Assembly: GCA_964442015.1 (NCBI GenBank)
Contig: CAYTYA010000099.1
Location: 1 to 5,344 of the forward strand
DNA length: 5,344 bases
Reading direction: 5' to 3'
Source: GCA-002701945 sp964442015
Lineage (GTDB): Bacteria; Fidelibacterota; Marinisomatia; Marinisomatales; TCS55
The position numbers and the translations under genes were made by a program. Shown here piece by piece: positions 1-5,344 of the stretch; within the stretch, counting starts at the first letter, position 1, and each line of letters opens with the position of its first letter. Below the pieces are notes generated by a model. The model did not search any database, was not told where the DNA came from, and saw only the letters and a list, made by a program, of their open reading frames with translations.

Positions 1-3000
1 ACTAGCAGTAAAACTTGGCTTTAATTTATCTAATGTATACTGAATAATTTTGTTATCAGATTTACTAGATTTTGATAAGGATGTACTAAGATTTAATCCA
101 GTTGATTTTGTCAGTATTGAGTCTGGCGCCTCTCTTTGTTTAACTAAGATATCTGAACCAGGAAAGTATTTAGGAGTATTGGATGAATTTGTCATTGACA
201 AATTCAAAGGTATGCTTATTCCCCATGATTTTGGTAGTAATTTATGAAGTTGAAAGTTTGTATTTAGGTTAAAATTTTCTCCAGTTTGATTTGTTCCTAG
301 GCGTTGTTGGAGCACGTGAAAATCTGCATCTTTTCTACTATAAGTAATTGATGTATTTGCAATATCAGCAACACTTAATTTTGATGTTAATCTCATTGCA
401 ACCCCTCTATCTTTTTTAACACCACTTAATCGTAATTCATCTATCCAGACTTCACCGTTTATCCATTCGTCAGAAATATTTTTAACACCAACCATAAAAA
501 ATTTTATTCTTGATAATGCTGGCTTACCTTTAATTCTTATCTGTTTACCAGTAGGCGCACCCTCATCATCATAAAATGTATAATATTTGATTCCTGATGA
601 ATCAGTTATTATATCATTTTCATTAAGTTTTTTCACATTTGTTGAGTCGTGAATTTTTAATTGCGTTAACCAATTTAAATTAAGACTAATTGTATTTCTA
701 TCTTCTGATTCATCCCACCCTTGGTATACAGGTTGGATTAGTTCATAATAATCCTCTCCAAGACCAAATCTCATAAAAAACTCTACTTTCGTTTCAGAAT
801 TCTGAATCCATGGGCTATTTCCATAGACATACATTTTCAATTTATCGTATGTTAGATAACTTTTTGCTCTATCACCTGATAAATTGAGTAAAGTTTTTAA
901 TGCAGCTCCTTTTTCTTTGGGAGCAAGATTGTCAAATTTTAATACAAGCGACTGCTCTTTTGAGCGAATCTCATTTATACGGTCATATTCACCTTTTACT
1001 CCTTGTGGAGGTTGATAGTTTGCATTGTCCTCTGTATTAATAACAGATATCGCAAACACGCTATCAGAGTTTGATTTGCTGTATACTTCAGATGAATCAG
1101 CTGCAATACCAAGCTCTTGCCATTCATTTCCTACTAATTCAATCTTTGCAACTTGAATCCATGTTTGTGTTGTATCAGATAATCGTATTCTACAAAATTT
1201 AATTTCATTCCATTCTTGATTTCCTGTGCTATCTGCCATTTGAAAGTGGCTTAAGGGTATTCTAAAAAGTTTCCATCCTGTAGGTTGTCCATTTTTTACT
1301 GTTTCTCCAGAAAAGTATGTAGTATCATCTAATGTAAATGTCTTCGTAAAGTAATCATTGGTTTTATCTAAGAATCCCGTCCTATCAAGATCCTCAGTAT
1401 CGGGATATCGTCCTGCGTCTAAAGCGTTCCCTTCTGTACCATTAATTCTTTTATAATCATTACTTCCCTCACTATAATTCCAATTATCTCCATTCGGATC
1501 GCTAGGATCAATATCACTACTTGTATTTATTAATTCTGATTCTCCTGATGATAAATATTCATTATATGTTCCTCCAAATTCTAAACAGCTCCCCCAACCA
1601 TCTTCTGTTTCATCAGCGCAACCATCTAAACCAATATCTTCAGAGTCATCTAATAATCCATCACCAATCATTCCAGCTACTGGAATATCTTCTGTGTTAA
1701 GAGATCCATCTCCATTCCAATCTTCACTTATTTTCCCAAGATCAATACTCAGTTTTGATCGTACATCATTTTTATTGCGAACCCAAATCTCAAAGAATTT
1801 TGTTTGAGTTTGATCATAATCTCCTGAATACAACGTAGTTATGATACCTGCCCATAATGAATCCTGAGGTAAATTTGATTGATGAACAAATGGCTTATAA
1901 TTCATTACCAAAATGTCTGTTGTTTCATTTTGAGCCCGAATCGATGTCTCTTGATTAGGCCAAATATCTTTTGTTCTCCATTGTACATACGGATTATACC
2001 AATACATATTTGCCCTATTTCGATGACTTAAGGTTCTATTGAATGAACCTAATAATGGCGGTGATGACGTTTTCCAAAATCGACGCTGAATAGGAAAAGA
2101 TGTAGTTCGTTTCGCTCCTTCAAAATCATCTATATAGGCGACACCACTAGGGTCACCCGTTTCAGAGTTATTAATTGAATTAGGGTTTGGCATCACTTGT
2201 GCAAGTTCTCCTTCAATAGAGAATGATGAAGTTTTTTCCGTATTTATAATCGGTAATTTATCTAAAAACCTGGTTAATCCTTCCATGGGTTGATCATACC
2301 GACCATTAACACCCCAAATAAAATTTCTTGTTGGCTCATATCCTACTTCTATCTTTTCATTCATTACTGATTGATTAAAATATAATGCAGTCGCTCCTAT
2401 AAATGACCGTTCACCAAAATCCATCTGCGCACGTGTACCAAAAATTGTTTTTTTATCAAACGACACTACTTCATGTTTATCAAATAATATTTTTAGCGCC
2501 GCATTAGGATTTAATTCTTCATTCATAATGAGTGTTCCAGAAAAATAATCTATCTGATAATCAACGCCACGTTTTAATTCTAGGCCATCTACAAAAACCT
2601 GCTCGCTACCTTCAACAATCATAAATCCAAGATTAATATTTGAACTCTGATTTGTGTATTCTATTTGAATTTCAAAACGACTATCATTATTAATTTCAGT
2701 TTGTGTCGTTGTGGTATACATTTTTCCTTCACCAAGGACACTTTGCAGCTCAATATTTTTGTTCCCACCATCTAATGAATCATATGCAAATGGATAGTAT
2801 GTTGGGAACATTAATTCGCCACTTCCCATATTAACAATACTGCTATTTTCCATATCAATTAACTCATCTGATTGGCGAACTCCAGTCTCATTTAAACTAT
2901 CTAGCCCAAACTGAGTAATGTATGGTGTGCCTCCAAGATCATATTCAGATGGAGGGTTCTGGCGTTGATTAACGATCCTAACAAGAAAGCCGTCTTTATT

Positions 3001-4467
3001 AATATTTGAGGCTCCCATATAGTAGACATTTTTAAACATTAAATCCCAAGTTGAATGGCTTGGTGTTAATGATATTGGTTTGATCATTTTTAAAATTAAA
3101 CTTGATGTAGAATCAGCAGGATTAACACCGCTTCCAACTGTTAATAACGTATCACCTGTCAGTCTATTTGCTAAAACAAATGTGCATCCAAACGCTTCAT
3201 TTGATGATCGATTGCGTAATCGAATAAATCCTAAATCATTGCTGATCGAATAATCCTGTCCTGGTTCTAATCTTTTGAAATTACCTTCCTGACTTTCAGT
3301 GTTATCTATATTACTTAAATCTGCATATGCTATTCCTGGATCGGTACTTGCATCATTTGCAGATTCAAGTTTATATAAATCAAAATCTCTAATAATAGTA
3401 TTACCAACTAAATGCGCCCCTTCATATAATGGGTAAAATGACGGGATATTAATATATGTGCCAGCTAGAGAGGTATCTATTCCATCACGAAACCATTGAT
3501 GAATGAAAAAATATTGATTTTTTATATAATCACTATCTTTGATTTTTACTACTGCAGATTCATTGCTCCCCTTGTATTCTTGTTGTTCTTTTTTTGTTTT
3601 CTCAATAGATGCAATAGTTGTGATATCCACAGGTCCCAGCTTAGAAATTGCTTTTAAGCCAAAAAGACCATTGTTCTGTCCTGAAAAAGTAACATACTGA
3701 GTTGCAGGAAGGGATAGAGAAATATTACCCGCCTCAACCTTTTGTACAATATCGTCTTCTTCTCCCTCATAAGAAATACGAATATTATTTTCCCAATCAA
3801 AATCACGTTCGGAATCTCTATCCATTTTTACTGTTATTCGATCACCAATTTTCCCTTCAATATTGACTGCTTGCTTCTGATCAAATTCTAAATGAGTATT
3901 TTGTGTCTCTCTAAGGCTTGATCGTACTAATTCTTGATCTTGTTGAACTAATTTTCCGTTAATATTTATGTTACCATTAACACGCAAAGAGACTCTACCA
4001 AAATCACCCATATCCATTCCAACCATTTCTAAATATCTTCCCCCCTGGCGTTCGGTATAGCGTTGGTCTCCCTGATTTGGTTTATTAAATGATTCAATAA
4101 AATTCAACACTCGATTTACTTGAATCATATGATTAAAATACCAATCAACTGAACACGTAAAGGGAATCCGGAGTATTTCATCATCTATGTATTCTGTAAA
4201 AGAAATAAATTTCCAACTAGTATCTATTGTGATATCAATAAACCGCTCACTATAACTAACATTTAATATGTTAATTGGTGGGCCTAATGTGTCTTTCATT
4301 ACACTTAATGGTAATGGAACTTCTGGAAATGCAGAAACCACATAAGAAGATTGAATATGGTAACTCGCAGGTAACATCAAGACGGACTCCTCCTGTTGGC
4401 CGTACGCATAATGAGTCGAACCTACGGTCATGAAAAATATAAGAATGACGTAAAGCCCTTTTCTCAA
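1..4467 (-). CDS. sprA: SprA/Sov, type IX secretion outer-membrane translocon (partial; C-terminus beyond base 1)
   Basis: SprA is the giant outer-membrane beta-barrel through which T9SS cargo leaves the periplasm; in Flavobacterium it is also needed for gliding. The frame is open for 1489 codons and runs off the left edge. Family members are usually about 2300-2400 residues, so roughly 60-65% is present. Start: TTG at 4467 lies 7 bases after AGGAG. An in-frame TAA sits 21 bases upstream with no ATG between, and the first internal ATG (residue 13) would remove half the signal peptide. Residues 1-23 are a signal peptide. SprA hallmarks in order are KIGDRITVKM (206-215), GELMFPTYYPF (550-560), AYIDDFEGA (777-785), FEIWVRN (892-898), ISED (913-916), EQSLVLKFDNL (1171-1181) and GEVWIDELRLSG (1338-1349). 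The region after about 1350 is rich in alternating polar/hydrophobic strands, as expected for barrel segments. Oddities are an acidic calcium-loop-like segment (916-1038) and only five cysteines seen, two of them inside it. Family assignment is very secure; whether it supports gliding or only secretion cannot be told. Confidence 0.95.
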   Translation of the reverse strand, partial: MRKGLYVILIFFMTVGSTHYAYGQQEESVLMLPASYHIQSSYVVSAFPEVPLPLSVMKDTLGPPINILNVSYSERFIDITIDTSWKFISFTEYIDDEILRIPFTCSVDWYFNHMIQVNRVLNFIESFNKPNQGDQRYTERQGGRYLEMVGMDMGDFGRVSLRVNGNININGKLVQQDQELVRSSLRETQNTHLEFDQKQAVNIEGKIGDRITVKMDRDSERDFDWENNIRISYEGEEDDIVQKVEAGNISLSLPATQYVTFSGQNNGLFGLKAISKLGPVDITTIASIEKTKKEQQEYKGSNESAVVKIKDSDYIKNQYFFIHQWFRDGIDTSLAGTYINIPSFYPLYEGAHLVGNTIIRDFDLYKLESANDASTDPGIAYADLSNIDNTESQEGNFKRLEPGQDYSISNDLGFIRLRNRSSNEAFGCTFVLANRLTGDTLLTVGSGVNPADSTSSLILKMIKPISLTPSHSTWDLMFKNVYYMGASNINKDGFLVRIVNQRQNPPSEYDLGGTPYITQFGLDSLNETGVRQSDELIDMENSSIVNMGSGELMFPTYYPFAYDSLDGGNKNIELQSVLGEGKMYTTTTQTEINNDSRFEIQIEYTNQSSNINLGFMIVEGSEQVFVDGLELKRGVDYQIDYFSGTLIMNEELNPNAALKILFDKHEVVSFDKKTIFGTRAQMDFGERSFIGATALYFNQSVMNEKIEVGYEPTRNFIWGVNGRYDQPMEGLTRFLDKLPIINTEKTSSFSIEGELAQVMPNPNSINNSETGDPSGVAYIDDFEGAKRTTSFPIQRRFWKTSSPPLLGSFNRTLSHRNRANMYWYNPYVQWRTKDIWPNQETSIRAQNETTDILVMNYKPFVHQSNLPQDSLWAGIITTLYSGDYDQTQTKFFEIWVRNKNDVRSKLSIDLGKISEDWNGDGSLNTEDIPVAGMIGDGLLDDSEDIGLDGCADETEDGWGSCLEFGGTYNEYLSSGESELINTSSDIDPSDPNGDNWNYSEGSNDYKRINGTEGNALDAGRYPDTEDLDRTGFLDKTNDYFTKTFTLDDTTYFSGETVKNGQPTGWKLFRIPLSHFQMADSTGNQEWNEIKFCRIRLSDTTQTWIQVAKIELVGNEWQELGIAADSSEVYSKSNSDSVFAISVINTEDNANYQPPQGVKGEYDRINEIRSKEQSLVLKFDNLAPKEKGAALKTLLNLSGDRAKSYLTYDKLKMYVYGNSPWIQNSETKVEFFMRFGLGEDYYELIQPVYQGWDESEDRNTISLNLNWLTQLKIHDSTNVKKLNENDIITDSSGIKYYTFYDDEGAPTGKQIRIKGKPALSRIKFFMVGVKNISDEWINGEVWIDELRLSGVKKDRGVAMRLTSKLSVADIANTSITYSRKDADFHVLQQRLGTNQTGENFNLNTNFQLHKLLPKSWGISIPLNLSMTNSSNTPKYFPGSDILVKQREAPDSILTKSTGLNLSTSLSKSSKSDNKIIQYTLDKLKPSFTAS
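1354..1722 (-). other. Acidic, EF-hand/dockerin-like calcium-loop segment in SprA (residues 916-1038)
   Basis: This stretch directly follows the conserved ISED motif of SprA. It opens with DWNGDGSLNTED (916-927), a textbook 12-residue DxNxDGxxNxxD calcium loop. It continues with IGDGLLDDSED (934-944), IGLDG (945-949), SDPNGDNW (989-996) and a degenerate loop DLDRTGFLD (1026-1034). C950 and C961 are 11 residues apart and could form a disulfide. The segment is strongly enriched in D, E, G and N. Similarity to EF-hand/dockerin loops is seen by eye; calcium binding is inferred. It probably lies in a large exposed loop or the periplasmic/cap portion and not in a barrel strand. Confidence 0.7.
4399..4467 (-). 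other. SprA signal peptide (residues 1-23)
   Basis: The N-terminus MRKGLYVILIFFMTVGST has a short basic n-region (R2, K3), a hydrophobic core (residues 5-16) and a polar c-region. It ends A21-Y22-G23 before Q24-Q25, which fits the -3/-1 rule for signal peptidase I. There is no lipobox cysteine. This supports Sec export to the outer membrane and also supports the TTG start. The exact cleavage site is inferred. Confidence 0.85.
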
Positions 4468-4474
4468 AGGGTTT

Positions 4475-4479
4475 CTCCT
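4475..4479 (-). promoter_or_regulatory. Shine-Dalgarno sequence of sprA
   Basis: On the minus strand AGGAG is followed by a 7-base spacer (AAACCCT) and then TTG. It decides the non-ATG start of sprA, together with the signal peptide that begins exactly there. A strong Shine-Dalgarno site is unusual for Bacteroidota, where such sites are mostly absent, so it also bears on the host's identity. Confidence 0.8.
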
Positions 4480-4500
4480 GTATTGTTATTTATGTCGGTT

Positions 4501-4517
4501 GGCCCCCTCAGGGAACC
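4501..4517 (-). promoter_or_regulatory. GC-rich hairpin in the sprA leader
   Basis: Read on the minus strand, GGTTCCC-TGA-GGGGGCC can form a 7-bp stem (five G-C and two G-U pairs) with a 3-base loop. Alternative pairings are possible: CCC/GGG with outer GGTT/AACC (AACC at 4497-4500), or TCGG with the downstream CCGA. No U-tract follows, so it is not a standard intrinsic terminator. It ends 21 bases before the Shine-Dalgarno site and could affect sprA translation or mRNA stability. Function is unknown. Confidence 0.4.
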
Positions 4518-4543
4518 ATCAATCCGATAGCGGTAGGTCTATA

Positions 4544-4553
4544 GAGAATTCTC
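4544..4553. repeat. 10-bp perfect palindrome GAGAATTCTC
   Basis: The perfect inverted repeat GAGAATTCTC is flanked by ATA on one side and, after one unpaired base, TAT on the other, so the symmetry nearly extends to 13 bp per strand. It lies 77 bases upstream of sprA and 21 bases past the rdgB stop. It could be an operator half-pair or chance; nothing else in the sequence identifies a binding protein. Confidence 0.35.
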
Positions 4554-4574
4554 CTATTTTTAGTGTTAATTAGC

Positions 4575-5165
4575 CTATTTTAGCACATTTATAAGAATTT
4601 TACGAAGTTTTTGTAATGCAATCCCACGGTGACTAATTTTATTCTTTTCATCCGATGAAAGTTCCGCAAAGGTTTTTCCTTTATGAGGAACAAAAAACAC
4701 TGGATCATATCCAAAACCTCTATCGCCTATTATAGTTTCAGAAATAATTCCATCAATATAGCCTTCCGTCCATAATTCTTCATTTTTATCAATATATGTT
4801 ACTACTGTACGAAACCTTGCTGTTCTTCTTTCATGAGGAACTCCATCTAATTCAATCAATAGTTTATCAACATTATCTTGGTAAGAAACATTATTTCCAG
4901 CATAGCGAGCAGAATATACTCCCGGTGCACCATCAAGATAGTCTACTTCCAATCCAGTATCATCAGCAATCGTAGGTATTCCTGTTATATCAAATACAGT
5001 TCTAGCTTTTAAAAGACTATTTTCAAGTAATGTTGTACCAGTTTCTTCAATTTCTCCTATGTTAGGAAAATCAAATAAAGAACAAATTTTTACATTTAAC
5101 CCTTCTAATGATTTCTGTAATTCTTTTTCTTTATCTCGATTATGGGTTGCGAGTATTATCTTCAT
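4575..5165 (-). CDS. rdgB: RdgB/HAM1-family XTP/dITP pyrophosphatase
   Basis: This cytoplasmic house-cleaning enzyme hydrolyses non-canonical purine triphosphates (dITP, ITP, XTP) to the monophosphate and pyrophosphate, keeping them out of DNA and RNA. I chose the ATG at 5165 (196 residues, usual family length). It starts MKIILATHN, matching the family N-terminus at the substrate-binding (T/S)xN motif. A TTG at 5177 would add only MNIN, and neither start has a Shine-Dalgarno site. Motifs seen: ATHNRDKEKEL (6-16), ENSLLKA (48-54), ADDTGLEVD (67-75) with the probable catalytic aspartate D69, GAPGVYSARYAG (79-90), GFGYDP (150-155) and EKNKISHRG (173-181). All key residues are present, so the gene looks intact and functional. 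Small variations are Thr70 where Ser is commoner and RD before K12 where many members have xG. It sits 107 bases upstream of sprA on the same strand and is divergent from tRNA-Phe. Confidence 0.96.
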   Translation of the reverse strand: MKIILATHNRDKEKELQKSLEGLNVKICSLFDFPNIGEIEETGTTLLENSLLKARTVFDITGIPTIADDTGLEVDYLDGAPGVYSARYAGNNVSYQDNVDKLLIELDGVPHERRTARFRTVVTYIDKNEELWTEGYIDGIISETIIGDRGFGYDPVFFVPHKGKTFAELSSDEKNKISHRGIALQKLRKILINVLK

Positions 5166-5289
5166 ATTAATGTTCAAAAAAGTGTTGGCAAAAATATATC
5201 ATTAGAAAAAAAACTAAAAGATTAAAAACAAATAGGTTAATCATTTGGAAAAGGGATATCATCAAACTAATTTTCACGGCATTTTTGGG
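5166..5289. promoter_or_regulatory. Divergent promoter region between rdgB and tRNA-Phe
   Basis: This AT-rich spacer must carry the start signals for both directions unless rdgB is read from elsewhere. For the tRNA, the candidates on the plus strand are TTGGAA (5245-5250), 17 bases, TAATTT (5268-5273), or an alternative -10 TATCAT (5257-5262) that lacks a good -35. For rdgB, the minus strand has TATATT (5193-5198) and an overlapping TATTTTTG (5189-5196), which fits the Bacteroidota-type -7 pattern TAnnTTTG, but no TTTG lies at the expected -33 spacing. None of these is strong. No ORF or repeat is seen here. Confidence 0.3.

Positions 5290-5344
<55 letters not shown>

Larger units (their letters stand above)
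4468..4574 (-). other. rdgB-sprA intergenic region / probable sprA leader
   Basis: These 107 bases separate the rdgB stop (TAG) from the sprA TTG. They hold a 10-bp palindrome, a GC-rich block and the sprA Shine-Dalgarno site. I found no convincing -35/-10 pair: a TATAGA at 4538-4543 on the minus strand has no well-spaced partner. Co-transcription from rdgB is therefore possible but unproven. No rdgB terminator with a U-run is visible. No known riboswitch consensus was recognised. Confidence 0.5.

Noticed and set aside
50..247. Plus-strand open frame of 65 codons
   Set aside because: It lies entirely within the intact sprA reading frame on the opposite strand, has no ribosome binding site and no recognisable motif. 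It is a shadow frame.
910..1740. Dockerin or cellulosome-type protein suggested by the calcium loops
   Set aside because: The loops sit inside a continuous SprA frame with SprA hallmarks on both sides, and there is no paired dockerin arrangement or C-terminal position.
4501..4517. Intrinsic terminator for rdgB
   Set aside because: The stem is plausible but no U-tract follows on either strand, and it lies 58 bases past the rdgB stop.
4544..4566. Terminator formed by the GAGAATTCTC palindrome followed by TATTTTTAG on the plus strand
   Set aside because: No plus-strand gene ends here, and the stem is AT-rich with no loop. The T-run is not on the side that would serve rdgB.
5166..5177. TTG start at 5177 for rdgB, giving four extra residues
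   Set aside because: It lacks a Shine-Dalgarno site and adds MNIN ahead of the family-typical MKIILATHN. The ATG at 5165 fits the family better, though the longer form cannot be fully excluded.

Overview
The window shows an AT-rich bacterial chromosome segment. It holds three genes: a 5'-partial tRNA-Phe at the right edge on the plus strand, and two genes read leftward on the minus strand. These two are a complete rdgB-type nucleotide pyrophosphatase gene and about 1489 codons of a very large gene that runs off the left edge. I translated the large gene line by line and found it open from its TTG start at 4467 to base 1 with no stop or frameshift. It is the N-terminal part of SprA/Sov, the outer-membrane translocon of the type IX secretion system (T9SS).

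Organism: T9SS is confined to the Fibrobacterota-Chlorobiota-Bacteroidota (FCB) superphylum, so the host almost certainly belongs there. Three things make me favour a non-Bacteroidota FCB lineage. The sprA start has a clear Shine-Dalgarno sequence, which is uncommon in Bacteroidota. SprA carries an acidic, calcium-loop-like insertion with a cysteine pair. The DNA is low in GC. The marine SAR406/Marinimicrobia group is my best guess, from recall of similar acidic inserts. This is inference and has not been searched.

Layout: 1-4467 (minus) is sprA, from signal peptide to within the barrel-forming region; its C-terminal third or so lies beyond base 1. The 107-base gap at 4468-4574 contains a perfect 10-bp palindrome, a GC-rich block that can fold into a hairpin, and the sprA ribosome binding site. 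4575-5165 (minus) is rdgB. 5166-5289 is an AT-rich divergent promoter region. 5290-5344 (plus) is tRNA-Phe(GAA), cut in its T arm.

How the genes work together: rdgB and sprA are co-oriented and may be co-transcribed, but they are functionally unrelated (nucleotide-pool sanitation versus protein export). No other T9SS gene is visible. I see no mobile element, CRISPR array or phage signal, and no evidence of a wholly new system. The most distinctive points are the acidic insert in SprA and the structured sprA leader.
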